Assembly (NCBI GenBank): GCA_900314225.1
Contig: OMUM01000185.1
Location: 1 to 34,142, forward strand
Source of the DNA: an uncultured bacterium
Lineage (GTDB): Bacteria; Bacillota_I; Bacilli_A; RF39; UBA660
Length of the DNA stretch: 34,142 nt
Direction: 5' to 3'
Both the position numbers and the translations under genes were made by a program. Of the stretch, positions 7,764 through 16,133 are shown piece after piece; position 1 is the first letter of the stretch, and the number at the start of each line of letters is the position of its first letter. The notes under the pieces were generated by a model, which was not told where the DNA came from, did no database searches, and saw only the letters and a list, made by a program, of their open reading frames with translations.

Positions 7764-10404
7764 AAAATACAAATTAAAAAAGATTTTAATAATATTTATA
7801 ATTGTTTTTATTACAATATTTATTCCTAAAGTATATGCAGAAGACACGACGGACAAATGTTCGGAGGGATCTCTATTAAAAAGGTATAAAATTGAGTATA
7901 AAAATAATAGAATTACAATAACACCAAATGAAAATGATAAGAAGTATAAAAATGTAGTTTTTACAGTTGCAGAATTATTAAAGCACAATATATATGAAGA
8001 AAATGGTAGTACTAAAGAAAACTATACTAACATTGATATAAGTCAGTATAATTTTACTAATGGAACATCATTTGATTTAAGTGGTCTTAATATTGGTAAT
8101 AACTTTAGAATAAAATTAAGTACAACAAATGAACCTGATTGTAAAAGTGATAAGCCAATTGAATTTACTTTTGAATATGGAGAAGAAGGCATTCAAAATC
8201 CAAAGACAGAAACATTTGATTTATCAAACGGCTCTGATATAAAAGAAGTAACAATGAACAATACTTCAAGCGATACTGATGTATTCATAAATATAGCAAA
8301 AAATAATAAATCAAATAGTAAAATTGATTATACAAAAGACACAAATACTTTACAAAAATTTAAATGTGATGTAACAAAATTTTACAAAGAATCAGAACTA
8401 AAGGATGATAACTATTACAAAAGTGAAAATAGAAAGTATTTATATGGATATAAAAATGTAGAATTGGAAGCAACATATAATTATAACTATACATCAGGTA
8501 AAAAAGATAGTGAAACTACTAAATGTAATATTAAATGTGAAGAGGGAGTTGTAGTTGAATATGGTCCTCCAGTTGCAACTAAAGCTGGATTATGTTTTGA
8601 ATATAAAATTAAAGTAACTAGTAAAGTTAAATGCAATATGACAGAAAAGCCAAAAAAACCAAAAACAAATGCTAGTGTTTGTACTCCATCTCCTTATTGT
8701 GTACATCAAAGTTCAGGAGCTGTTTACAAGCAAGCAGGCCCATCAGAAGAATTTGATACATGCGTTAAAAAATGTGATGGAGGAAAGTATACAAAGAAAT
8801 GTACAAATAAATGTTACAAGAGTGTTTATGGGGAATCAAGTACGTCTAAAACATCTAATTTAGCATCAAATAATTATAATACTTTAAGATTAAGAGGAAA
8901 ATTAGATACATATAAAGGAAACTTTGGAAGTTATAACAAATGTGTTTCTTATTCCAAAAATAAGCAGTATGGTGGATGTTATACCTATACAAAAGGTGGC
9001 ATTGAATGGTTAAGTAAGCCTATTGTAAGAGGTAGATATTATATAAATCCAGGTTATGACCCTCACTCACAATTCCCAAGCCATAATTATTTTGTAGATA
9101 ATAGAGGATTCTACCGAGCTGATTATGGATGGAGTGTTTGTGATGATGTATGTTCTTGGGTTGGATGTGGCAGTAAATCATATTTAAATTATGGAGAAGC
9201 TGAAAACGACTACACAAGTAATATAGAAAAATATAATAGTTTAGTTAGTAAATGTGAAGCTGCAGCATCATGCTCAACTAAAACAGCAGAATTTACAATC
9301 AGTGTTGATTATACAAAGAATAAAGAAACAAAAATAACAACAATAAATTTCCCATATAGTACAACTAGCAATAGTAAAACAGATAAATTAGGTACATGTA
9401 AAGATGAGAATAATACATCTTCAACAGCCTGCAATTCAAGTGGAAAAACAGATAATAATAAATCAACAATTTGTAAAACAAGACCAAACGGAAGTGTTAT
9501 TTTACAATATGCTGGTTGCTACAATAATTGTGAAAATAATAATTATTATATGACTGAGTGGAGTTTCCCAGGTACCTGGATGAATGGAAAAACTGGTGAA
9601 ATATCATATGTTGATAAATCAAATTTCAAAGGTTGGAGAACAGAAAAGCAAAAATTCTGTGTTCCACTTGATGCAAAAAATGTAAATACAAAATGGTGGA
9701 GTAAATATTATGCTCATATATTAAGTGATACAAAGCTTCAAGAGTATAAAGACAAATATAATATTGATTTTACATCATTAAGAAATATTGCAGGAGCCGA
9801 AAGCGATGTAGATAGCTGGAATATTAAGGGAAAAGTTACTAAATTTGGATATATTGGTTGGGATATTGATGTTAGTTGCTTCTATTCAATGAATAAACCA
9901 ACTACTACTTGTACTGGTGATAATTGCAATAGTGCTCGTGTTAGAACAGTAGACTTGAAAAATTTGTTCCCAGTTACTGAAAGTGGTTCTAGCAATACAA
10001 GTAGTACTAGTAGACAACCAGGATTCAACTGGACATCTAATGCGTTAATAACTAATGATAGAGTTCACGATACTGGAAGTACAATTAGAAACGGCACTTC
10101 ATCAAGTTCAGGATATTTCTCAAATCCAAGTAGTTATGCTGAAAATGTTCAAAAAATTGGTTATAAAGTATATTCTGATAAATATCTTGATTATGAATTT
10201 ACTATAACACCTTCTGAATTAAAGACATTAAAAAGGAATGTATCTGATAATAATTATACTAACTATAATGGAAACATAAAACAAGGCAAAGATGGTGTCT
10301 CAAGATATAAAAGTAACATAATTCATGGTAGTACAATAAAAGATAAAAAAGTTACTGAAAACTTTGATTGTAATAATATGGAAAACTATCAGAATGGTTG
10401 CTAA
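7753..10404 (+). CDS. Very large Cys-rich secreted protein of unknown function
   Basis: The frame opens at a GTG (7744), but GAGGTGAT (7741-7748) points to the ATG at 7753, giving 883 aa. Residues 1-29 form a signal peptide (basic start, long Ile/Phe core, cleavage at VYA-ED). The mature part is beta-rich and holds about 31 cysteines, clustered around residues 230-400 and 450-700, implying many disulfides or metal sites. There is no C-terminal membrane helix or sorting signal, and the protein ends in -NGC. Ser/Thr/Asn-rich linkers occur near 730-800. It overlaps the sortase stop, so translation is probably coupled. As the largest secreted product ahead of the pilus genes, it could be a tip adhesin or outer cap. 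No known family recognised. Confidence 0.75.
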   Translation: MCHKKYKLKKILIIFIIVFITIFIPKVYAEDTTDKCSEGSLLKRYKIEYKNNRITITPNENDKKYKNVVFTVAELLKHNIYEENGSTKENYTNIDISQYNFTNGTSFDLSGLNIGNNFRIKLSTTNEPDCKSDKPIEFTFEYGEEGIQNPKTETFDLSNGSDIKEVTMNNTSSDTDVFINIAKNNKSNSKIDYTKDTNTLQKFKCDVTKFYKESELKDDNYYKSENRKYLYGYKNVELEATYNYNYTSGKKDSETTKCNIKCEEGVVVEYGPPVATKAGLCFEYKIKVTSKVKCNMTEKPKKPKTNASVCTPSPYCVHQSSGAVYKQAGPSEEFDTCVKKCDGGKYTKKCTNKCYKSVYGESSTSKTSNLASNNYNTLRLRGKLDTYKGNFGSYNKCVSYSKNKQYGGCYTYTKGGIEWLSKPIVRGRYYINPGYDPHSQFPSHNYFVDNRGFYRADYGWSVCDDVCSWVGCGSKSYLNYGEAENDYTSNIEKYNSLVSKCEAAASCSTKTAEFTISVDYTKNKETKITTINFPYSTTSNSKTDKLGTCKDENNTSSTACNSSGKTDNNKSTICKTRPNGSVILQYAGCYNNCENNNYYMTEWSFPGTWMNGKTGEISYVDKSNFKGWRTEKQKFCVPLDAKNVNTKWWSKYYAHILSDTKLQEYKDKYNIDFTSLRNIAGAESDVDSWNIKGKVTKFGYIGWDIDVSCFYSMNKPTTTCTGDNCNSARVRTVDLKNLFPVTESGSSNTSSTSRQPGFNWTSNALITNDRVHDTGSTIRNGTSSSSGYFSNPSSYAENVQKIGYKVYSDKYLDYEFTITPSELKTLKRNVSDNNYTNYNGNIKQGKDGVSRYKSNIIHGSTIKDKKVTENFDCNNMENYQNGC

Positions 10405-10422
10405 TGGAGGTGAAGAAAGTAT

Positions 10423-10926
10423 ATGAATAAAGGTATGCTTACTGTTGGAATAATTTTATTAAGTTTAATTGCATTACTACTAATAAATGTATTAACAAAT
10501 TATTCTACTGGCAGTGAATTAGATTATTATTTAATTAAAGAAACAACAACAGCTGCAATGGTTGATGCAGAAGATTATGATTTTATTAGAAACTGTGGAG
10601 TTCCTAGAATCGATAAAGAAAAGTTCATTGAGAGCTTTCTTTATCGTCTAGCTTCAAATGTTGACACAACAAGAGGATATAAAATTGGTTTTTATGATAT
10701 CAATGAAGTTCCTCCTAAAGTTAGTGTAAAAGTTGATTCGTTAACAACATTAAGTTTCAAAGCAAAAGATGCTTCTGGAAAAACAAATAATGAAGCTGCT
10801 GATATTACAACTAGTTATGATGCAATACTTGAAACTCCATATAAGATGGATGTAACAGTTGACACAGGATTAAAAGATAAAAAAAGTGATATGTGCAAAT
10901 TAAGTAAATACAAAATTAATGAATAA
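10423..10926 (+). CDS. Pseudopilin-like protein (possibly DUF5411)
   Basis: This 167-aa protein starts with a short Met-Asn-Lys head and a hydrophobic helix (about 5-24). A helix rich in Glu/Thr/Ala (ETTTAAMVDAEDYDF) and a beta-rich domain with two Cys (RNCGVP and MCKLSK) follow. The plan of an N-terminal helix running into an outer domain is that of TadE-like minor pilins. I recall similar proteins in uncultured Firmicutes filed as DUF5411, but could not check. TGGAGGTG (10405-10412) gives a strong ribosome site, and the gene lies 18 bases after the Cys-rich gene and 11 before the CpaB-like gene, clearly in the same operon. Confidence 0.65.
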   Translation: MNKGMLTVGIILLSLIALLLINVLTNYSTGSELDYYLIKETTTAAMVDAEDYDFIRNCGVPRIDKEKFIESFLYRLASNVDTTRGYKIGFYDINEVPPKVSVKVDSLTTLSFKAKDASGKTNNEAADITTSYDAILETPYKMDVTVDTGLKDKKSDMCKLSKYKINE

Positions 10927-10937
10927 GGAGGATAAGA

Positions 10938-11750
10938 ATGGGAAATTTATCTACAAGTTTAAAAAAATTTTTACAAAATAAAAATACAGTTACTGTAGTT
11001 GGTGTGATTCTAGCAATTGTTGTCTTGTACGTTGCATATACAATACGTATAAGAAGTTCTATCAATCCAGTATCTGTTCCTTATGCAACTGAAAAAATTT
11101 ATTCTGGAACTCAAATAACAAAAAATCAAGTTGGTACTATCGAAGTACCTCCTTCTATGTTAGAGGGAGAAGTAATAACAGATGCTAGTCAAATAATTGA
11201 TAAGTATGCAGCTGCTGATACAGTAATTCCAGAAGGTAGTTTATTTTATAAAAGTGCAGTTGTTGAGAAAGAACAATTACCAGATAATATCATTCTAGAG
11301 TATCCAAAGGGTTATGTTTTATATAACTTAACAGTTAATTCAAATTCTACATATGGTAATTCAATTTATCCAGGCAATTATATTGATATTTATTTTAAGG
11401 CTGTTAATAAAATTGATGAATCTGATCAAACACAATTAACAGCAGCTGCTGATCAGGTAATTTTAGGAAAATTTATATCAAATATTAAGGTACTTGCTGT
11501 AAGAGATTCTACTGGTAAACCAGTATTCCAAAACTTAGATGAAAACAGAACTCCTGCTATGGTAATATTTGCTGTACCAGAAGAGTACTATATTCTTCTA
11601 AAGAAGTCTGAATTTATGCAAACATATGATACAACATTGATTCCAGTTCCAACAAACGAAAGTTTAAAAGATGAACCTGCCGATTTAGAGATGAGTAGTG
11701 ATACATTAAAGAACTGGATTAATAATCATACATATTATGATGTAAATTAA
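10938..11750 (+). CDS. cpaB: CpaB/RcpC-like Flp pilus assembly protein (SAF domain)
   Basis: This 270-aa protein has one N-terminal helix (about 17-36), followed by a SAF-type domain (about 46-115: VPYATEKIYSGTQITKNQV, then IPEGSLFYKSAV) and a C-terminal RcpC-like domain with YIDIYFKAV and MVIFAVPEEY. CpaB/RcpC proteins belong to Tad pilus assembly. In diderms they work with the secretin; in Gram-positives, as here, they are thought to sit outside the membrane and contact wall or fibre. The ribosome site AAGGAGG (10925-10931) overlaps the preceding stop. The position directly before TadA matches many Tad loci. Confidence 0.85.
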   Translation: MGNLSTSLKKFLQNKNTVTVVGVILAIVVLYVAYTIRIRSSINPVSVPYATEKIYSGTQITKNQVGTIEVPPSMLEGEVITDASQIIDKYAAADTVIPEGSLFYKSAVVEKEQLPDNIILEYPKGYVLYNLTVNSNSTYGNSIYPGNYIDIYFKAVNKIDESDQTQLTAAADQVILGKFISNIKVLAVRDSTGKPVFQNLDENRTPAMVIFAVPEEYYILLKKSEFMQTYDTTLIPVPTNESLKDEPADLEMSSDTLKNWINNHTYYDVN

Positions 11751-11779
11751 TTATTAAAATAAAAAGGGATGTGAGTTAA

Positions 11780-13231
11780 ATGAATGAAAATATATTTGAT
11801 AAATTAGATTTTGGACCATTTCGTTCATTACTTGATAATGATGACATAACAGATATTTCCTATGATAATGGTGGTCAAATTTGGGTTCGTTCTTTAACTC
11901 AAGGTTCCATGAGAGTTGAAGTTGAAGGAGCAACTCCAGAATTTGTTGAAAAACTTGCTTTTCAATGTTCCAATGTCATGGGTACAACTTTTAATAATGC
12001 AAAGCCATTTCTTGATGCAGAATCTTCAGAATTACGTCTGAATTTCGTTCATCAATCTATAGCAACAAATGGAATTGCCTTAGTTATTCGTAAAACTCCC
12101 GCTAAAATAAGATTAAATAAAGATAAGTTAATTAAAGAAGACTATTTTACTCCAGCTATACATGATTTTTTAATTAAATGTGTTGAAGGTCATTGTAATA
12201 TAATGGTTGCTGGAGAAACTGGTTCAGGTAAAACTGAATTTGTTAAATATTTAGCAGCTCATACCAAAACAGAAGAAAAAATTATAACAATTGAGGATAC
12301 ATTGGAATTGCATCTTGATAAAATATTTCCACAAAGAGATATTGTTGCAATGAAAACAAATAATGTAGCAAGTTATTCTGACGTATTAGTTACATGTATG
12401 CGTCAAAATCCAAAATGGATATTGCTTTCAGAAGTACGTTCAGCTGAAGCTGTTTCTGCTGTTCGTAACTCTATTTCATCAGGACATAATATTTTATCAA
12501 CTATTCATGCTGATAAAGCATCTGCTATCCCATATCGTTTATATTCATTAATGGAAACAGATTTGGATGTTAATCAGTTTTTGAATACAATTTACCGTTA
12601 TATTCAAATTGGAGTTCATATTAAAGCATTTTATAGTAAACAATATGGCAATTTTCATCGTGAAGTTGATGAAGTTACTGAATTTTATGTTGATGATGAA
12701 AATAAGCCAATTTCTCATACAATCTATCAAAAGATAATGGGAAAAGTTATGATGTGTAAACCAAGTGCTCATTTGATTGAATATCTGGACAATCAAAATA
12801 TTAATGTCTATGAAATAATTAAAGATTTACCAGATGAAATGCCAGTTGTTGAATTAAAAGATGATGATACAATAAACTTTGTTAATGCTTCAAGTAATAA
12901 TGCAAGTTTGAAAGAAAACGTAGAAGTTACAAAACAATCAACACAAAATATTGTTCCTGAACAGCAAAAAAATTTATCAATTGGTAATACAGGTAATATT
13001 ACAGTGTCTACACAACAACAAGATATTCAACATCCAGTGCAAATTCAAAAAAATGCTCAGGTACCTCAGCAATCGGTTACACAAAATGTGTTATCGCAGA
13101 AAAATATACCACAATCTAGTCAGCCAGTAATACCACAGCTTAATCCACAACAAATTGTTATGCCAATACAAAATGCAAATCAGCAAGTAGCACCATATAG
13201 ACCTCCAATTATTACTAAATTAGGAGAATAG
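11780..13231 (+). CDS. tadA: TadA/CpaF-family secretion ATPase with long Gln-rich tail
   Basis: This is a hexameric motor of the VirB11/PulE superfamily that powers pilus assembly at the inner face of the membrane. The 483-aa protein has an N-terminal domain (1-135), Walker A GETGSGKT (145-152), an Asp box with ITIEDTLEL (169-177), Walker B ILLSEVR (214-220), and a His box GHNILSTIHA (235-244). All key residues are present. After about residue 355 comes a tail of some 125 residues rich in Gln, Asn and Pro, ending PPIITKLGE; this is absent from typical family members and looks disordered. TadB and TadC homologues follow at once. Because VirB11 of T4SS belongs to the same superfamily, this motor could also serve the T4SS-like half of the locus; that is an inference. 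Confidence 0.95.
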   Translation: MNENIFDKLDFGPFRSLLDNDDITDISYDNGGQIWVRSLTQGSMRVEVEGATPEFVEKLAFQCSNVMGTTFNNAKPFLDAESSELRLNFVHQSIATNGIALVIRKTPAKIRLNKDKLIKEDYFTPAIHDFLIKCVEGHCNIMVAGETGSGKTEFVKYLAAHTKTEEKIITIEDTLELHLDKIFPQRDIVAMKTNNVASYSDVLVTCMRQNPKWILLSEVRSAEAVSAVRNSISSGHNILSTIHADKASAIPYRLYSLMETDLDVNQFLNTIYRYIQIGVHIKAFYSKQYGNFHREVDEVTEFYVDDENKPISHTIYQKIMGKVMMCKPSAHLIEYLDNQNINVYEIIKDLPDEMPVVELKDDDTINFVNASSNNASLKENVEVTKQSTQNIVPEQQKNLSIGNTGNITVSTQQQDIQHPVQIQKNAQVPQQSVTQNVLSQKNIPQSSQPVIPQLNPQQIVMPIQNANQQVAPYRPPIITKLGE

Positions 13232-13246
13232 AATGGAGTTGATTAT

Positions 13247-14149
13247 ATGTATATTGAAGAACTAATAATAATTATTGTATTTGTTTTAGGAATATATCTA
13301 TATAGACATTATAATGGAGATAATGTAGGAAAATATGTTACACAACAGATACAAGGAATGTATGATAAATTTTCTCCTTATTCATTTAAGGTTGTTCGTG
13401 AAAAGACAAAGCAATTAGGACAAGAATATACAGTAAAACAATATACACTTCAAGTTACATTAATTGCTGGATTTGCTGCAATAGTCTCTTATCTATATTT
13501 TTACAATCTAATAATAAGTATTATTTATGTAATAATTGCTGTTTCATTTGTTCCATATTTAGCATATCTTCGTTGTAAAAGAGTATATTCAGAGTTTATA
13601 TTTGAACAAATACAAGTATATACTTCAAATACTATTATGGAGTTTGGTACCACACAATCTTTTGTTAAAGCAATTGAAGGAGTAGCTGATTCTGGTGTTT
13701 TAGAAGACCCTGTTTTAAGTGATGTTAGACAAATGATTACAATGTGTTATGATAATGGAACAATTGATGACGCTTTAGAATATATGAGTAAATTGTATCC
13801 ATATTATATTGTAAAAAATATGCATCAATTATTTTTACAAATCACAAATGAAGGAGCTCAAAATTCTGCAGATTCACTTGAAAATATGCAATTAGATATA
13901 GATATGTTAGTTGAAAGTGTCTATCGTGATAGAATCGATAGAGCATCATTTCATAAACGTTTTTTGCAATTTGGCGTTGTTCTATATTTATTAGTAATGC
14001 TAGTTCAATACTTGCTTGGTAGGGAAACATATTTACTACTTCTTGAAAGATGGTATGTTCAATTTCTAATGCATGGAGTTTTAATTGTTAATACATTTTT
14101 CTTACTAAAAGGTGAAAAATATTATAATGAGAATGTAGGTGCTGAATAA
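13247..14149 (+). CDS. tadB: TadB-like inner-membrane platform protein (T2SF domain)
   Basis: This 300-aa protein has a first helix at the N-terminus (about 4-19), a pair of helices at about 70-107, a cytosolic helical domain (about 115-240) and a final helix pair (about 243-261 and 272-290). This is the usual TadB/TadC layout (T2SF/GspF fold). The platform pair anchors the pilus and couples it to the TadA motor. The cytosolic part includes the long amphipathic ENMQLDIDMLVESVYRDR stretch. The gene follows tadA by 15 bases with a GGAG site and overlaps tadC by one base (TAATG). Confidence 0.8.
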   Translation: MYIEELIIIIVFVLGIYLYRHYNGDNVGKYVTQQIQGMYDKFSPYSFKVVREKTKQLGQEYTVKQYTLQVTLIAGFAAIVSYLYFYNLIISIIYVIIAVSFVPYLAYLRCKRVYSEFIFEQIQVYTSNTIMEFGTTQSFVKAIEGVADSGVLEDPVLSDVRQMITMCYDNGTIDDALEYMSKLYPYYIVKNMHQLFLQITNEGAQNSADSLENMQLDIDMLVESVYRDRIDRASFHKRFLQFGVVLYLLVMLVQYLLGRETYLLLLERWYVQFLMHGVLIVNTFFLLKGEKYYNENVGAE

Positions 14150-14952
14150 TGGAAATTTTAATTGTTGGTGCAATAATAATATTTGTTTTAATTTATAATA
14201 ATACAATTGATAAAGACAAATTTTATGCTGATAATCAAAAATATCTAGAAGCATTAAAAGAAGATGATTATCAGTTCTTGGTATATGCAAGATATGGGGA
14301 AAATGTTGATATTGATCAATTATTTTCTCAAAGAGTTACATATGCCTTTATTGCTTTACTTATAGTTTTAGTACTATCAATTTCCGGAAATACATCTGCA
14401 GAAATAATAAATTCTCAGTTTTTCTTAAATTTAGTATTTTCTGTAGCTATAGCAGCTCTTGTATTTAAAATGCCATATTTTCAAATAAAAAGTTATTATA
14501 AGAAACATCTTCATGATATTGATATTATGTTACCATATTATTTAAAAGGATTAGAAATTCTTATTCAACATTATACTGTTCCAGTAGCAATAGGTAAAAG
14601 TATAAAAGACGCTCCAGAAATATTTAAACCAGGTTTAAGAAGAATGGTTGATAGAATTAATTCTGGTGATTCATCAGTCGATCCATATATGGAATTTGCT
14701 AATACATATCCTGTAAGAGATTCAATGAGAATGATGAGACTTTTATATAGACTAGGAATTGGTTCACAAGAGAGAAAACAAGAAAGACTTATGATGTTTT
14801 CTAGAAATGTATCTTCATTACAAAATAAAGCAAGAGAGACAAAATATAAAGAAAGACTTGATTATATGGAAAATCAAACAATGATTATGCTTGTTGTAAC
14901 CGGTATTGGAGTAATGCTTGTAATTTTAATTTCTATGACAACAATAATTTAA
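14149..14952 (+). CDS. tadC: TadC-like inner-membrane platform protein (T2SF domain)
   Basis: This 267-aa second platform protein has helices near 2-18, 64-84 and 92-110, a cytosolic T2SF domain (about 112-240), and a C-terminal helix (about 244-266) ending in MTTII. The cytosolic part has the typical P-Y-Y-L-K-G-L-E motif and a run of Arg residues (RDSMRMMRLLYRLGIGSQERKQER). Its ATG shares a base with the stop of tadB, so the two are translationally coupled. The next gene has its own promoter, so this may be the last gene of the first transcription unit, although no terminator is visible. Confidence 0.8.
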   Translation: MEILIVGAIIIFVLIYNNTIDKDKFYADNQKYLEALKEDDYQFLVYARYGENVDIDQLFSQRVTYAFIALLIVLVLSISGNTSAEIINSQFFLNLVFSVAIAALVFKMPYFQIKSYYKKHLHDIDIMLPYYLKGLEILIQHYTVPVAIGKSIKDAPEIFKPGLRRMVDRINSGDSSVDPYMEFANTYPVRDSMRMMRLLYRLGIGSQERKQERLMMFSRNVSSLQNKARETKYKERLDYMENQTMIMLVVTGIGVMLVILISMTTII

Positions 14953-14969
14953 AAATTTATTATAAAATA

Positions 14970-14998
14970 TTGATAATATTTAATAAATTTGATAAAAT
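14970..14998 (+). promoter_or_regulatory. Internal sigma-A promoter for the pilin-like gene
   Basis: -35 TTGATA (14970-14975), 17-nt spacer, -10 TAAAAT (14993-14998) with TG at 14990-14991. It lies in an 80-base gap, the only sizeable one in this part of the operon. A 7-bp inverted repeat AAATATT/AATATTT (14965-14971/14975-14981) overlaps the -35. Confidence 0.65.
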
Positions 14999-15032
14999 AA
15001 AAATGATTATCATGAAAGGATAGGTGATATTA

Positions 15033-15182
15033 ATGAAGGCAGCAACAGGTGAATTAAACTTGACTGTAATTACGTTATTAGCAATCGCAGCAGTTATAGC
15101 TTTTTTCTGGCTAATGTTCCCACAAATACAAAAATCAATAAATTCTCAATGGAATAATATTTCTACATATAAAGGAGATTAA
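15033..15182 (+). CDS. Small Flp-pilin-like protein, 49 aa
   Basis: This is a short gene: ATG at 15033 with AGGTGAT (15022-15028), stop TAA at 15180-15182. The product has a seven-residue head, then GELNLTVITLLAIAAVIAFF as one continuous hydrophobic helix, then a short polar tail (residues about 31-49). Size, helix position and placement between tadC and TadE-like genes are what is expected of a class IVc (Flp) pilin, the fibre subunit. The Gly-Glu at 6-7 could be a processing site, but the classical G|xxxxEY motif of Flp pilins is missing, so cleavage is uncertain, and no prepilin peptidase gene is in the window. Its own good promoter fits a subunit needed in many copies. Confidence 0.75.
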   Translation: MKAATGELNLTVITLLAIAAVIAFFWLMFPQIQKSINSQWNNISTYKGD

Positions 15183-15194
15183 TAGGAGTTATTT

Positions 15195-15617
15195 ATGAGG
15201 GAATCTTTTAGTGGTATTGTAAATATTTTCTTTATTGCTATTTTTCTTGTAATAATATCTGGAATATTGGCTTTGATTGTTTCATATACAAAAGCATTTA
15301 AAATGAAGAATATTATTATTTCCACTATAGAACAATATGAAGGATCAGGATGTACAAATGATTCTTCTTATTGTTATAAAAAGATACAAGAAAGAGCTAA
15401 AAATTATCGATATAATGTTGGCAATTTAAAATGTCCTAATGATTTTTCAAAAGTTGGAAATTTGTATTGTATTAAAGAAACACATAACAAAGATAATAAA
15501 TATTTCTATACAGTTATAACTAGAGTTGATTTCTATTTTCCTGTAATTAGCGATTTTTTTAGTTTTAATTTTTTTGAAACATCTGGGGATACACAAGAAA
15601 TTGTAAAACCTAGTTAG
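15195..15617 (+). CDS. TadE-like pseudopilin, first of a tandem pair
   Basis: This 140-aa protein has an AGGAG ribosome site, a short head, one hydrophobic helix (about 8-32), then SYTKAFKMKN and an outer domain with four or so Cys (two in the SGCTNDSSYC loop). It shares SYTKAFKMKN/NYTKAFKMKN, the E-x-Y-x-G-x-x-C loop and an A-x-x-x-G/R-YN segment with the next gene, so the two are paralogues. TadE/TadF proteins are minor pilins of Tad systems with just this plan, and the position after the pilin gene agrees. The exact family is not certain from sequence alone. Confidence 0.65.
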   Translation: MRESFSGIVNIFFIAIFLVIISGILALIVSYTKAFKMKNIIISTIEQYEGSGCTNDSSYCYKKIQERAKNYRYNVGNLKCPNDFSKVGNLYCIKETHNKDNKYFYTVITRVDFYFPVISDFFSFNFFETSGDTQEIVKPS

Positions 15618-15628
15618 AAGGTGGTTAT

Positions 15629-16111
15629 ATGAGTGATAGTCTTGGCGGAACAGTAGTAATCGTAATTATTGTTGTTTTTATCACATTAGTTTCTGGATAT
15701 ATGGCTTTTAATATTAATTATACTAAAGCTTTTAAAATGAAAAATAAAATTATCGATACTTATGAGAAATACAATGGTGCATGTAATACGGCGACAGACT
15801 GCAATAAAGAAATAGAAAATTATGCTAAAGAAATTGGATATAATACAGAAAGATTTAATTGTTCAAAAGGTACAGCTCATGGTACTATTGGTAAGTATTG
15901 TGTTTATGAAGTCACAGTAGCTAGTGAATATAGTGAATCGGATAAAAACGCAATATTTAATGGCAATGATTTTTGCGACGATTATAGAAAATATTATGAA
16001 ATTACAACAAAACCAGAGACACCAAAAATACCAATATTTTATTACTTTTTTAGAAATACAGGTTATTTTTCTGTTTCAGGAAATACAAAAATTTTATGTA
16101 ATGATGGATAA
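15629..16111 (+). CDS. TadE-like pseudopilin, second of a tandem pair
   Basis: This 160-aa protein is a paralogue of the gene just upstream. It has a head of about 7 residues, one hydrophobic helix (about 8-30), NYTKAFKMKNKIIDTYEKYNG, a Cys pair (CNTATDC), and further Cys in the C-terminal half that could form disulfides. AAGGTGG lies before the ATG, with an 11-base gap from its twin. The likely role is a minor pilin or initiation component of the same fibre. Duplication with divergence of the outer domains suggests the two form a heteromer or have different binding roles; that is inference. Confidence 0.65.
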   Translation: MSDSLGGTVVIVIIVVFITLVSGYMAFNINYTKAFKMKNKIIDTYEKYNGACNTATDCNKEIENYAKEIGYNTERFNCSKGTAHGTIGKYCVYEVTVASEYSESDKNAIFNGNDFCDDYRKYYEITTKPETPKIPIFYYFFRNTGYFSVSGNTKILCNDG

Positions 16112-16133
16112 ATAAAAAGGAGGTTGGTAAACT

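Noticed and set aside
12548..12796. 82-aa minus-strand frame within tadA.
   Set aside because: It is antisense to conserved TadA sequence, and Ile/Asn/Phe-rich as expected for a shadow frame.
15924..16115. 63-aa plus-strand frame inside the second TadE-like gene.
   Set aside because: It is an out-of-frame shadow of a gene with a good start and paralogue support, and has no ribosome site of its own.
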